From assembly GCA_964431735.1 (NCBI GenBank), contig CAYSLJ010000004.1, forward strand, positions 1 through 64,000: a stretch of DNA of 64,000 nucleotides, in the 5' to 3' direction. Both the position numbers and the translations under genes were made by a program. Positions 34,575 to 44,399 of the stretch are shown here, one piece after another. Under the pieces are notes generated by a model. The model was given only the letters and a program-made list of their open reading frames with translations, was not told where the DNA came from and did not search any database. The first letter of the stretch is position 1; each line of letters begins with the position of its first letter. This DNA is from CALARM01 sp964431735 (GTDB taxonomy: Bacteria > Vulcanimicrobiota > SpSt-956 > JAKJGF01).

Positions 34575-34731
34575 TAAGTCAATAACATAGTGAAGTTTTT
34601 TTCACTTCTTAGTAATTTATCACTACAGAATTTTAAAAAGTAAAGAGTTACTTCTAAATATTAACAAAAATTTAATATTATATAGTCTACCGGGGTAAAT
34701 TTTCCAATTTTTTTATATAAATCAGGTACCG

Positions 34732-37454
34732 CTAATTATTTTCCAATTTTTTTATTACTGAAGTCATAGTAGATTTCATAATAATACTGAATATCCCTTC
34801 TTTTTTTCTGGCATTTTTTATAGGTTCTATAGCCCGTTTATCTCCCAGTTTGCCGAGAGCTTCTACTGTTCTTATTCTAACAGTAGGATCTTTATCTTCT
34901 AATTCTCTTATAAGCTCAGGAACTATTTCTTTATCACCGAGAATACCGAGCGTTTCTATGGCAGCCAGTTTTACTGATAGATTTGATTTTAATTCTTCTG
35001 TTACGGATTTTGCGGCTTTTTTATCCCCTAAAATGGCAAGTGTTTCTATTATTTTAATTTTAATATCAGGTATTTCTGTTTTTAGAATATGTATAAGAAT
35101 ATCTACACTGTTACTTTTATTCAGTTTACCGAGACTTTCTATTATTCTCCATCTTATATCTTCTTTATCTCCGTTTTTTAATTTTGTTATGAGAGCTTCT
35201 GAAGCTTCTTCACTGTCTGTTTCTCCCAGTTTTATTACTGATTTTAATCTTACAAGGGTGCTGGGATTATTCAGATCGTTTATATATTTATGTATATGTT
35301 CATGCTGTGATTTTTTTTCTTCATGAAGGTATTTTTCAGGAATTTCATCTGAAAATTTTTCTTCATGAAGGTNNNNNNNNNNNNNNNNNNNNNNNNNNNN
35401 NNNNNNNNNNNNNNNNNNNNNNNNNNNNNNNNNNNNNNNNNNNNNNNNNNNNNNNNNNNNNNNNNNNNNNNNTCTTCATGAAGGTATTTTTCAGGAATTT
35501 CATCTGAAAATTTTTCTTCATGAAGGTGTTTTTCAGGAATTTCATCTGAAAATTTTTCTTCATGAAGGTGTTTTTCAGGAATTTCATCTGAAAATTTTTC
35601 TTCATGAAGGTATTTTTCAGGAATTTTATCTGAAAATTTTTCTTCGTGAAAGTGTTTTTCAGGAATTTCATCTGAAAATTTTTCTTCGTGAAAGTGTTTT
35701 TCAACAATATCCTGTTCAGTATGTTCAGGTAATTTATATCCACAATATATACAGAATTTTTTCCCTGCCGTTAACTTTTTCAGGCATACAGGGCAGCATT
35801 GCTTATCAGGCAATTTTATTTCTTTTTCTCCTGTTTTATAGTCATCTCGAACAGGTTTTTCTTCTATTATTACTTTTTTAATTGCTTCTGCAGTTTTTTC
35901 TTTAATTGATGCTCCCGGTGGTATAATTTTTTTTTCTATTTCTTCTGTTTTTGCTGGAAAGATTTTTTTATCTCTCAGTGGAATCCGTTGTGAAAGGTAT
36001 TTTTCTTCTATTTTTTTCCCGGTTATCTCAGCAGGTGTCGATTTCCAGTAATCAGATAGTGCTTCTTTTTCTTCTACAGTTTCTTCATATTTCCCGGTTA
36101 TCTCTGCAGGTGTCGATTTCCAGTAATCAGATAGTGCTTCTTTTTCTTCTTTTTTAAAAGGAATTTCAACTTTCTCAGTTGTCTCTGCAGGTATCGATTG
36201 CCGATAAATTTCTCCTTCTTTCTTTTCAGATACCGGTTTTTTTTCTTCTTTTATTACAGAAACTTCACCTGTTGTTTCCATCTGATGAATGGGTATTGTT
36301 TTATCTTCTTTGAGTTCATCTATAATATAATCTATTAAACCAAATAGTTCATCGAAAGAATCTTCTTGTTGCTCCTCTTCTTTTTCTTCTTTATTTAAAT
36401 TACTTATAAAACTATCAATGGCATTTACTATGGATTCAAAGGATTTGATATTGCCGTCTTTTGTGATATCTATAACTTCTTCTTTTTCATCTATCGGAAT
36501 TGACTTTATATCATGTGTGGAAAGTAACTCTATTACATGTTCTATGGGAGGATTCTTTGTATCATATTTTTCCCGGGAATAAAGAGCTATCACTTCTTTA
36601 AAAGGTAATTTTTTAGTTTCTGTATTTTTATCGAGAATATGCTCAATTGATAACATTTTATCTTTAATATTTTTTTTCTCTATTCCTCTTTCCTCTCCTG
36701 TTTCTTTTATTACAGGGCCGGGCAGATTTTTTGTTTTACTTTTTGACAGAAGTTCCATTATTTCTTTTTTCTGCAATAACAATTTATTTTTAATTCTCTT
36801 TTCCTGTCTCTTTTTCTGTGGAATAACAGGGAGTGCTATTGTATCTTCTTTGTTTAATGAAGAATCTTCCTGTGATTTTTTGTCTGTAATTTCTTCAAAT
36901 TTATTCAGAACTGATCTTGCCGTTACTTTTACCAGAGAATCTTCATCTTCTAAAAGTTTTTTCAGGTGAATTATTGCTCTCGTATCTTCAATATTGCCAA
37001 GAGCTTTGGCAGATGACCATCTTACATAGGCAGACTGATCGTTTAATAAATCTATCAGGTACGGTACAGTTGTTCTGTCTTTGATTTTTCCAAAGGCTTC
37101 AGCTATAGCCCATCTGACATAAATATTTTCATCATTGATGATTTGTATCAGGTGAGGTACAGCAGTTTTGCTTCCTATGTTGCCGAGAGCGTCTGCAGAA
37201 AGTTTTCTTACATAGATACTTTTATCATTCAGAGCTTTAATAAGATGAGGGACAGCTTTATCGTTTTTTATTATTCCAAGCGCTTCTGCAGCAAACTTTC
37301 TTATATGTGTATTATCACTGTTCAGAGCTTCTAACAGAGGATTAATATCAGTTCCTTCAGGAAGGGTCGATAGTTTATTGAGTGATGATTTTACACTTTC
37401 CGTATCATTGTATCTGGTGTGTTCTATTAAGTATCTCAGAGATTGTTCATTCAT
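34732..37454 (-). CDS. HEAT-repeat protein with zinc ribbon and 14-aa tandem repeats, spanning an assembly gap
   Basis: Large scaffold-type protein. The N-terminus (about 1-190) is a run of PBS-lyase-type HEAT repeats (AVPHLIKALNDKSIYVRKLSADALGNIG). A long Lys/Glu-rich linker contains EKEALSDYWKSTPAEITGK twice. A zinc ribbon follows (CPVCLKKL...CIYCGYKL), then tandem copies of HEEKFSDEIPEKHL. The N gap lies inside these. Read in the repeat's frame, the sequence beyond the gap continues as HEAT repeats (KLAAIETLGILGDKEIVPELI, RIRTVEALGKLGDKRAIEPI) to a TAG at 34732. A frame ending at 35280 is an artefact of the 100-N filler. The C-terminus matches the end of the next HEAT protein. Confidence 0.85.
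35318..35701 (-). repeat. 42-bp coding tandem repeat
   Basis: Each unit encodes HEEKFSDEIPEK(H/Y)L. One full unit and part of another lie at 35318-35372, and five full units plus a partial one at 35473-35701. The gap falls inside the array, so the true copy number is unknown. Confidence 0.92.
35373..35472. other. Assembly gap (100 N)
   Basis: Exactly 100 unknown bases within a tandem repeat. The phase of the 42-bp units on both sides requires a true length of 29 bases modulo 42, so 100 is a filler. Confidence 0.97.
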
Positions 37455-37470
37455 AAAGAAAACCTCTAAA

Positions 37471-37541
37471 AACAGAATACAGGAGATAGGAGAATTCTGT
37501 AAAACTTTTTAATTCTGCCTCCTGTATTCTGACTTCTGTTA
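37471..37541. repeat. Inverted heptad pair (ACAGGAG-like units)
   Basis: Left arm units ACAGAAT, ACAGGAG and ATAGGAG and right arm units CCTCCTG, TATTCTG and ACTTCTG are inverted complements with a 7-nt period, lying between the two HEAT genes. Confidence 0.7.
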
Positions 37542-40500
37542 TATATTGGCTTCCAGTTTTTTTATTGCATTATCCATTTCTTTTTTCATTGTGAACTGGA
37601 AGATACCGGCCTTTTTTCTCTGTTCCCTTATAGGTTCTATTGCTTTTGGATCTCCAAGTATTACCAGGGCTTTAACTACTTTTAATTTTACTGCATTATT
37701 CTTATCTCTCAGCCCTTTACTCATAAGAGTATCTACTGCCCGTAAATCTCCTATGGTACCAAGAGATTCTACTGCATATTCTCTGACAAAATCCTTCGGA
37801 TCATTTAATAATCTTTTTATTTCTTCAACAGCACTTTCATCTCTGAGTTTACCGAGTGCAGCAGCAGCTCTCCATCTTACATGAGGATCAGCATCTTTAA
37901 GAGCTTTAATAAGAGGTTTTACTGCAGCTCTATTACCGGATTTACCCAGTTCTTCTGCTGCGTCCTGTCGTTTTTTCTTATCTGCATCTCTGAGCTGTTT
38001 TATAAGATCTTTTATAAGTTTTACATCATCTATAAGTTCAGATGGCGGTGTATATAAAGGTCTTTTGAAAGTCGGCTTCAGTAATTCTTCTCTGGAAATT
38101 TCGTAATCATCACTTCCTTCGTGAACTATATCATCTGAAGGTGTCGTTATTTCATCAGCTTCTTCATCAAGTAATGCTGCAGCAATATCAGATTTCATTT
38201 CCCTTTCAGGCGGTATGTCACTATAGCCTTCATAAAGTTGTTCTGTAGTAGCACTCTCCGGAGGAGGATAAGAGTCCTGCCGTTCCTGTCCCTGATATGT
38301 TTCTTCTTTACCCCATTGTTCTGTCATTTCATAGCCGGCCTGACTATCTCCTGTAAAACCTGTTTCTGTCACAGTTTGTTCTACTGGTTCCGATATATAT
38401 TCCTGACTCTGTACTGTATCACTATAAGGCTCTGGCTTTTCAAAATCTTCTTTTCTTTCTTCAAACCTTTCTTCGAATTTTTCTTCATAAGAATAAGGCA
38501 ATTGCTCTGTAATTTTTGAAACGACTTCTTCTTCCTGTGTCTGAAACTGCACCGGCGGCCCCGGTTCTTCATAAATCTGTTCGGTAACCTTTGATGGAGG
38601 TGGACCGAATAATTCGTCTTCCAGAGAAGGCAGTGCTGAATGCGGTGCACTGCTTCCTCCTTCCTGGAGATTTTTTATTGCTGTCTGGGCATACATACTT
38701 ACAAAAAAGTCGGGATCATTTAATGCTTCCTTGAGATAAGGAAGACCTCTTTGATCACCGAGTTTCCCTATTGCCACTGCACTGCTTGCTCTTACAGAGG
38801 AATCTTCATCTTTGAGTGCTTCTATAAGACCGTCTACGGCACGTTTATCTCCGAAATTCCCGAGTGTCTCTACTACTGTTTTTTTTATACTTGAGCTTTC
38901 GTCTTTTAATAGAGCGAGTAAAGACGGAACTACTGCAGGAGTTCTCAATTTCTCAAGAGCCATAATGGCATTACCTCTTACAGAAGCTTCTACATCATAA
39001 AGAGCTTTTATAAGTGCATCGGTAGATCTTGGATCTCCTATTATTCCCAGTGTTTCAGCAGCTTTTCTTCTTACTTCCGGATCTTCATCCTGAAGTACTG
39101 TTACAAGCGGTTCAACTGCTCTTTTATCCCTTATTTTACCAAGAGCTTCTTCTATAAGTATTTTTAACGGTATTTCTTTTTCACAGAATAATGCTTCTAC
39201 AAGGGAGTCTACTGCTCTTGCATCGGCCAGTTCTCCCAGTGAAACTATTGCAGTTTTTCTTACTGATTGATCATCATCCTGAAGAGCACCCATAAGAATG
39301 TTAAATATTTTTTCAATATCGTCAAAATCTTCTTCCCTTATTTCTTCGTCTCCACCGGCATACTGCTCTTCCTGAGGTGCTTCTACTTCTTCTTCATAGG
39401 GTTTACCGTAAAGGTCATCTTCCAGTGAAGGAGGCGCTTTTGTGGCACCTGCTGTATGTTTATCGGAAGGCAATGACCCTGACGGTGTTTTCTCTTCTGT
39501 TGTATCTGATTTATCTTTTAGTCTTTTCAGTGCTGCCTGAAAAGCATTACTTCTGAGTATGCTTTTTGTCTTTTTTACCTGTGTTTCTTCCGGCGTTGCA
39601 GGAGATGTTTCCGTTGTTTTGCTTCTTTTTTCACGCATTTTCATTAATGCCTGTCTTGCTATCTCAGCAGAAGTAAGAGGTTTTGTTACAGCAGCTCTAT
39701 CTGCCAGTGGTATTTCTCCTCTTCTATCTTCTTCCTGCTGGTATTCTACACTCTCCTGTATTTCCTGTTGTAGTTCCTCCCCGGCAGATGGGAGATTTGG
39801 ACTTTTTGATCCCGATAGTTTTGGTTTTCCCATAATTGTTCCTTTGCCTCCTCCATCTCTGTCACCGGATTTTGCAAATAACCTTGGTTTTGCTCCCCCA
39901 CCTTTCGGAGTAAGTGGAACTGTCGGATTTTGTCTTGCCCCTGCCTGTTCTTCTATTATCTGTTCTTCTTCTGCACCCTGATCTTGCCTTCTGGATTCAA
40001 GCAATTTTTTCTTCGGTTTAAGCTCTATTACCTGACTTGGTGCTTCCTGTGGCTGAGATGTTTTGGGTATTAACTGTTGTTTCCCTTTACTCAATGGTAT
40101 AAGTTTTTCCGTAGGAGGAGCTTTCAGGGAAGAAGCTGAGGGAGAAGCCTTTGTGTCTTCAATGGCAGATAGTTTACTTATTGAACCTTTTGCCGAAATT
40201 CTTACCATGGCATCTTCATCCTTAAGAGCATCTTTCAGTGGTTCTATAGCTTTTTTATCCCTGAGTTCTCCGAGAGCTTTTACTGCTGCCCATCTTACAT
40301 AGGATTCTTTATCCTTCAACATCATTATAAGAGGGTCAACGGCCGTTTCGTCATTTAATTTTCCCAGAGCATCCACTGCAGCCCATCTGACATATAGATT
40401 TTGATCTGAAAGTGCGTTTATTAAAGGCCCTACAGCCGATATATCTTCCAGTTTTCCGAGAGATTCTGCTACAGCTTTCCTGACATAAATATTTTCGTCG

Positions 40501-40823
40501 TTAAGTGTATTTATGAGTGGTTCTACTGAACAGGGATCTCCTAATTTTCCCAGAGCTTCAGCTGCAAATTTACGTACAGACATACTTTCATCAGATAATG
40601 CATTTATAAGAGGTGTTACAGATCTTTGATCTATAACCTTGCCCAGCCCTTCTGCTGCAAATTTTCTAACTAAAGAATTATCCGAACCGAGAGCTTCTAT
40701 AAAAGGATCAGCTTCTGTTTTACTATCTAATTTATCCAGAAATTCTGCTGCTCCCTTGCTGGCTGCCGGCCCCTGACTTTTTAATTCCTCTATAATCCTG
40801 TATATTTCAGCACTCTCCGCCAT
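37539..40823 (-). CDS. Giant HEAT-repeat protein
   Basis: 1094-aa protein made of three HEAT blocks separated by low-complexity linkers: block 1 about 30-220 (e.g. SVEPLINTLNDENIYVRKAVAESLGKLED), block 2 about 500-720 (AVDSLVEALFCEKEIPLKILIEEALGKI) and block 3 about 945-1094 (AVKPLIKALKDADPHVRWRAAAALGKL). The linkers are rich in Glu, Gln, Pro and Lys, with GGGAKPRLFAKSGDRDGGGKG near 310. No signal peptide or catalytic motif. PBS-lyase-type HEAT repeats mediate protein-protein contact, so a cytoplasmic scaffold is likely. GGAGGTG precedes ATG 40823. Blocks 1 and 3 match the ends of the neighbouring HEAT gene, so the two are paralogues. Confidence 0.9.
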   Translation of the reverse strand: MAESAEIYRIIEELKSQGPAASKGAAEFLDKLDSKTEADPFIEALGSDNSLVRKFAAEGLGKVIDQRSVTPLINALSDESMSVRKFAAEALGKLGDPCSVEPLINTLNDENIYVRKAVAESLGKLEDISAVGPLINALSDQNLYVRWAAVDALGKLNDETAVDPLIMMLKDKESYVRWAAVKALGELRDKKAIEPLKDALKDEDAMVRISAKGSISKLSAIEDTKASPSASSLKAPPTEKLIPLSKGKQQLIPKTSQPQEAPSQVIELKPKKKLLESRRQDQGAEEEQIIEEQAGARQNPTVPLTPKGGGAKPRLFAKSGDRDGGGKGTIMGKPKLSGSKSPNLPSAGEELQQEIQESVEYQQEEDRRGEIPLADRAAVTKPLTSAEIARQALMKMREKRSKTTETSPATPEETQVKKTKSILRSNAFQAALKRLKDKSDTTEEKTPSGSLPSDKHTAGATKAPPSLEDDLYGKPYEEEVEAPQEEQYAGGDEEIREEDFDDIEKIFNILMGALQDDDQSVRKTAIVSLGELADARAVDSLVEALFCEKEIPLKILIEEALGKIRDKRAVEPLVTVLQDEDPEVRRKAAETLGIIGDPRSTDALIKALYDVEASVRGNAIMALEKLRTPAVVPSLLALLKDESSSIKKTVVETLGNFGDKRAVDGLIEALKDEDSSVRASSAVAIGKLGDQRGLPYLKEALNDPDFFVSMYAQTAIKNLQEGGSSAPHSALPSLEDELFGPPPSKVTEQIYEEPGPPVQFQTQEEEVVSKITEQLPYSYEEKFEERFEERKEDFEKPEPYSDTVQSQEYISEPVEQTVTETGFTGDSQAGYEMTEQWGKEETYQGQERQDSYPPPESATTEQLYEGYSDIPPEREMKSDIAAALLDEEADEITTPSDDIVHEGSDDYEISREELLKPTFKRPLYTPPSELIDDVKLIKDLIKQLRDADKKKRQDAAEELGKSGNRAAVKPLIKALKDADPHVRWRAAAALGKLRDESAVEEIKRLLNDPKDFVREYAVESLGTIGDLRAVDTLMSKGLRDKNNAVKLKVVKALVILGDPKAIEPIREQRKKAGIFQFTMKKEMDNAIKKLEANI

Positions 40824-40928
40824 TTTCAGGCACCTCCATAATTACTCTACTTCTTTATTACTGCTCTGAGATATTTTTTGTTGTTTAATTATAGAATTAA
40901 TGTTCCCATATGTCAATTAATTAATTAT

Positions 40929-42656
40929 TTAAGTGAATTTTTGCATTGCACTTTCTATAAGATTTAATACATAATTATTTTTGAATTTTACAGCCAGTTT
41001 ATAGGCTTTATCCAGTTCTTCCGTATATTCTTTTATTTTTTTCTGGCCTGCCATGGCAAGAGCCATATTATAATTTATACCGGCATTATCCGGTGCCAGT
41101 TTAGCTCCCATATTGTAATAATAATATGCTGTATCAAATTTTTTCTGTTCAAAATACAGATTTGCCAGTTCACAGTATATGTCAGCATCATAAGGATTAA
41201 TATCCATTGCCTTCTTCAGACATTGAACTGCTTCTGTATGTTTATCTGTTTCAATATATATTTTTGCCAGATTAAAATAACTGAAATAATTACAGGGATC
41301 AAGTTCCAGAACCTTTTTATATATTTCTCTGGCTTTTTTTATTTCCCCCTGCTTTTGATATATAAAAGCCAGATTGTAATTCAGAACAGGATTATCCGGT
41401 TCTATCAGAAGAGCTTCGTGAAAACAATCCATTGCTTCGTAAAGTCTGTTCTCTTCGGATAATATGGCCCCCATATCAGATAATATATATATATTCCCTG
41501 GTTCCAGTTCCCTCGCTTTATTTAAATGTTTAATTGCTTCCTGGAAATTATTTTTTTCATATAAAACCAGTGCTATATTTTGATGAATATTAACATTATT
41601 TTCATCAAGTTTCAATGCTTTTTTATAATTTTCCAGAGCTTCTTCTTTATTGCCTGTTAGAGCCATCAAATTTGCCATATTATTATAAGCTTCTGTGAAC
41701 GTTGAGTCAATATTAAGAACTTTTTTATATTCTTCTATGGCTAATTTGTAACGGCCTTTATGAGTCAATTTTATACCGAGATTATAATGAAAATTCTGTT
41801 CTAATATTTCTTCCTTCTCAGGTAAAATTTCCTCTTTAGAATTTTCTTCAGAGCCACCCTTCTTTCCTGCATCTTCTGTGAAATTTTCCATTTTCTCTTT
41901 TAAACCAGCTATTTCAGGGATTTTATATTTTTCTTTCGCCGGTAATGAAGGCACTTTATCTGTATCAGAAGTATTTATTTTTTTTATCACAGGAAGTTTT
42001 TCCTTCACATGAGGTTCTTCTTTCAGATCCATTCTGCTTCCCTTTATTACAGCAGGTTTTGCTCTTACAGAAGGTTCTTCTTTCAGATCAATTTTGTTTC
42101 CCTTTATTACAGCAGGTTTTGCCTTCATAGAAAATTCTTCTTTTACTTCAACAGCAGGTTTTGCCTTCATAGAAAATTCTTCTTTTGTTTCAATTTCATT
42201 TTCCGCAGAAGGTTTTATTTCAATGTTTTTTTCCACGACATCTTTTACTTTTATTGAAGGCTCATTTATTGCCGGGCTGTACGTTTCATCTGTGAAATCA
42301 GGTTTTTTATTTTTTTCTTCAATAATATTTTTTTTGGGTGCCGATTCTTCCAGTAATACTTTCTTTGAGCCAGGTCTCAGTGCACCGGGAGAAGGAGAAA
42401 TTTCGCTCTGAAAAGCTTCTATAAGCATATTCTGAAGAGGACTTTTTTCTTTTATACAGAGATTTTCTTCTTCATTATCCAGTATAGGTATTACTACAGG
42501 TCTGTGTTTATGTTCTATTATTAAAGGTTCCTGAATTTTTGGTGCTTTCTGAGGGTTCAGTATATCATCCAGTGTGATAGGTTTTGGTTTGGACTGCTTC
42601 AGAATATTCAGCATGTCATCTGTGGATAACTTCTTCTTCTTTTCATCCTGTTCCAT
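40929..42656 (-). CDS. TPR-repeat protein with Lys/Glu-rich N-terminal half
   Basis: 575 aa. Residues 1-270 are low complexity with tandem modules built on KAKPAVIKGNKIDLKEEPSV. From about 290 there are seven to eight TPR units (e.g. AYNNMANLMALTGNKEEALENYKKALKLDENN, VLNYNLAFIYQKQGEIKKAREIYKKVLELDPCN). No signal peptide or enzymatic domain; a scaffold is likely. It shares orientation and low-complexity style with the two HEAT genes downstream, so the three probably form one functional set, perhaps with the adjacent pilus ATPases (inference from position only). Confidence 0.88.
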   Translation of the reverse strand: MEQDEKKKKLSTDDMLNILKQSKPKPITLDDILNPQKAPKIQEPLIIEHKHRPVVIPILDNEEENLCIKEKSPLQNMLIEAFQSEISPSPGALRPGSKKVLLEESAPKKNIIEEKNKKPDFTDETYSPAINEPSIKVKDVVEKNIEIKPSAENEIETKEEFSMKAKPAVEVKEEFSMKAKPAVIKGNKIDLKEEPSVRAKPAVIKGSRMDLKEEPHVKEKLPVIKKINTSDTDKVPSLPAKEKYKIPEIAGLKEKMENFTEDAGKKGGSEENSKEEILPEKEEILEQNFHYNLGIKLTHKGRYKLAIEEYKKVLNIDSTFTEAYNNMANLMALTGNKEEALENYKKALKLDENNVNIHQNIALVLYEKNNFQEAIKHLNKARELEPGNIYILSDMGAILSEENRLYEAMDCFHEALLIEPDNPVLNYNLAFIYQKQGEIKKAREIYKKVLELDPCNYFSYFNLAKIYIETDKHTEAVQCLKKAMDINPYDADIYCELANLYFEQKKFDTAYYYYNMGAKLAPDNAGINYNMALAMAGQKKIKEYTEELDKAYKLAVKFKNNYVLNLIESAMQKFT

Positions 42657-42764
42657 AATTAAATTACATTTATTCCCCTGATATTTTTTATTATGAGAAT
42701 TAATTCTCTGTTTATTTTAATGCTATAGTTTTGCATTTTTTTACCGGCTTTATAGTTACTGACC

Positions 42765-42851
42765 TGAGCATAAGCATGTAATAACAGTCTTCCTCCCGTC
42801 ACGCGTAACGCGTTACGCGTCACGAGAGCAGATATTTATTATTTATGCTCA
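42765..42851. mobile_element. MITE-like element, type III
   Basis: Ends TGAGCATAA (42765) and TTATGCTCA (42843-42851) enclose a GCGTAAC/GCGTTAC heptad core at 42797-42824. Its reverse complement aligns with 63519-63591 over the whole length. Confidence 0.7.
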
Positions 42852-42866
42852 CCTCAATAAATAGGT

Positions 42867-42912
42867 TCCCGGTTTTAATCTTCCTGACCCAATACCTGAT
42901 ACCTGAAAATTT
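42867..42912 (-). repeat. Diverged inverted copy of the 50224-50270 repeat
   Basis: The reverse complement contains GGGTCAGGAAGATTAAAA and AGGTATC/AGGTATT heptads, shared with 50224-50270. Confidence 0.65.
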
Positions 42913-43082
42913 TTTTATAGTTTTTAAAATTTGCAAACGTATAGTTAATATTAAATTAATGAAATTCTCGTATACATTATATCAGAAATTTTCCTTTAAT
43001 CCAATATAGATAGTGTTTTTTTATTACAGGTAGATTCACTTTTACTGGAAATTGCACTTGGTTTTGTAAATCTATTAATTAC

Positions 43083-43143
43083 TGAATAGTGAGTAGTGAA
43101 AAGTAAGTAAAATCCAATTTTTTTACTTTTCACTTTTCACTCT
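43083..43143. repeat. TTCACTA-type inverted heptad array
   Basis: ATAGTGAGTAGTGAAAAGT faces ACTTTTCACTTTTCACT, period 7. Confidence 0.75.
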
Positions 43144-43168
43144 GAATATTCTGTGATAAATTTTTTTT

Positions 43169-43202
43169 CCATTTTATATAAAATCACCTGTCATTTTTAA
43201 AC
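43169..43202 (+). repeat. 34-bp exact repeat, solo right arm
   Basis: Identical to 53512-53545 (CCATTTTATATAAAATCACC start). Here only one arm of that hairpin is present. Confidence 0.85.
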
Positions 43203-43392
43203 GCAATTCCAATATAAGTTGGGAAATTATCGATGTTGACTGTATGTTTTTTTAAGGTTAAAATATCTATGGCAGAAAATATTTATATGAAAATGATAAA
43301 GTCTTATGTTTCACTGCCTGTTAATTTTCATATTTGCTTGTGACCGCTCCGGTCATTTCGGTTAGAGAGTTAAATATGTCAGGACTGATTGT

Positions 43393-44007
43393 ATGGAACC
43401 GTTGAAACCTGTTGAAATAGGCATAGCTAAACTGGATTTAAATAGATTTCCTGCAGCAAGGGAAGAGCTTAAGAATAGATTTAGAAAAAAGGAAAAAAAA
43501 ATTGTTTCAGAAGACAGTATGCAGCAGGAAGAACAGTCTTCAGAACAACCTGAAGAACAGTATGATGAACTTTATAAAACAGAAAAAGATTCTTTTGTTT
43601 TTCATTCAAAATCTTCCCTTGTGTTTACTCCTTTAGAAGAAGAAGTTTCGGAAATATTTAAACCTCTTCTTAAAAAACCTGTAATGTCGGAACTTGTTGA
43701 ATTTCAACCGAGAACTGTAAATAATTTGAATAATCTGTTTCTTTTTAAATTAATGTATTATCTCTGTGAAGAACTTCAGATTAAAGAAAGTCATTCTATT
43801 TCTTCTATAATGAATTATTTTTATTATCTGGCTTTATTTCAGGTTTTTCTGTCTCATAATCTTTATTCTCCTCCGGCAAAACCATTAATAATTTCAGAAA
43901 AATATTTCTCCAGACCTGTCGGTTTTCTGGAAGAAGGTATACATAAAATAGATTTAAAACCTGTGATGAAGCTAAGGGTACAGATTGGCAATTTTTTTGA
44001 CTCTTAA
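43393..44007 (+). CDS. Hypothetical protein
   Basis: 204 aa, not recognised. The N-terminal third is charged and low complexity (REELKNRFRKKEKK, QQEEQSSEQPEEQYDE). The C-terminal part is hydrophobic-aromatic (LFLFKLMYYLCEELQIKE, MNYFYYLALFQVFLSHNLY) but too polar for clear membrane helices. No ribosome site stands out at ATG 43393. It lies between a repeat-filled spacer and the tRNA gene, so context gives no clue. Confidence 0.55.
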   Translation: MEPLKPVEIGIAKLDLNRFPAAREELKNRFRKKEKKIVSEDSMQQEEQSSEQPEEQYDELYKTEKDSFVFHSKSSLVFTPLEEEVSEIFKPLLKKPVMSELVEFQPRTVNNLNNLFLFKLMYYLCEELQIKESHSISSIMNYFYYLALFQVFLSHNLYSPPAKPLIISEKYFSRPVGFLEEGIHKIDLKPVMKLRVQIGNFFDS

Positions 44008-44168
44008 ATTTTGTATGAATCCCTGTTAAATCCTTATTCCATGATAAGTTTACATCAAATATCCTGTATGCTTATAATTTTTACCGCTTGACTTTATTTT
44101 CGTACTATGATATTTTCTATTATAATCTAGGAGGAGATCTTCACAGACATATAGAATATCTTTTCTAA

Positions 44169-44242
44169 CGGGGCGTAGCGCAGGTTGGTAGCGCGCATCC
44201 TTCGGGAGGATGAGGCCGGAGGTTCAAGTCCTCTCGCCCCGA
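44169..44242 (+). tRNA. tRNA-Pro (anticodon CGG)
   Basis: Cloverleaf drawn by hand. The acceptor CGGGGCG pairs with CGCCCCG, the D arm is GCGC...GCGC, and the anticodon stem CATCC/GGATG closes loop TTCGGGA (anticodon CGG, reading CCG). The T arm is GGAGG-TTCAAGT-CCTCT. The discriminator is A44242 and CCA is not encoded. C1-G72 and G37 are typical of tRNA-Pro. Confidence 0.94.
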
Positions 44243-44246
44243 TTAT

Positions 44247-44336
44247 TATTTTAAAGGTATAGGAATTTTCATTTTAAATGTTGCTAAATAAAGCTTTAAA
44301 TGAAAATTAAGTAGAGTCAGTTTATCTAAATAATTT
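44247..44336 (+). repeat. About 90-bp dispersed repeat, copy 1
   Basis: Starts AAAGGTATAGGAATTTTCAT and ends near TCAGTTTATCTAAATAATTT. Copy 2 is at 54942-55036 and a fragment at 49950-49975. Directly follows tRNA-Pro. Confidence 0.75.
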
Positions 44337-44399
44337 AAAAAATTAACGGGCCTTTTCCAGGATAGTTTTTCTTTATTTTTTCGAAAAGGTGGAGGTTAT

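Larger units (their letters stand above)
42657..43392. other. 736-bp repeat-rich divergent spacer
   Basis: No gene seen. It contains a type III element (42765-42851), a TACCTGA-type heptad stretch (42867-42912), a TTCACTA-type array (43083-43143) and a solo copy of a 34-bp repeat (43169-43202). The promoters for the flanking divergent genes must lie here too. Confidence 0.7.

Noticed and set aside
35280..35372. C-terminus of the HEAT protein ending at 35280
   Set aside because: That end is reached only in a frame created by the arbitrary 100-N gap; the repeat's own frame continues to 34732.
35318..35701. 42-bp direct repeats as a CRISPR array
   Set aside because: They are contiguous and encode a 14-residue peptide repeat in frame within the HEAT gene.
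37546..40302. Plus-strand ORFs opposite the giant HEAT gene
   Set aside because: They arise from the repetitive HEAT codons on the minus strand and lack ribosome sites or recognisable domains.
44121..44126. TATAAT as the tRNA-Pro promoter
   Set aside because: No fitting -35 box at 16-18 bp, and it lies 43 bp from the tRNA; too weak to list.
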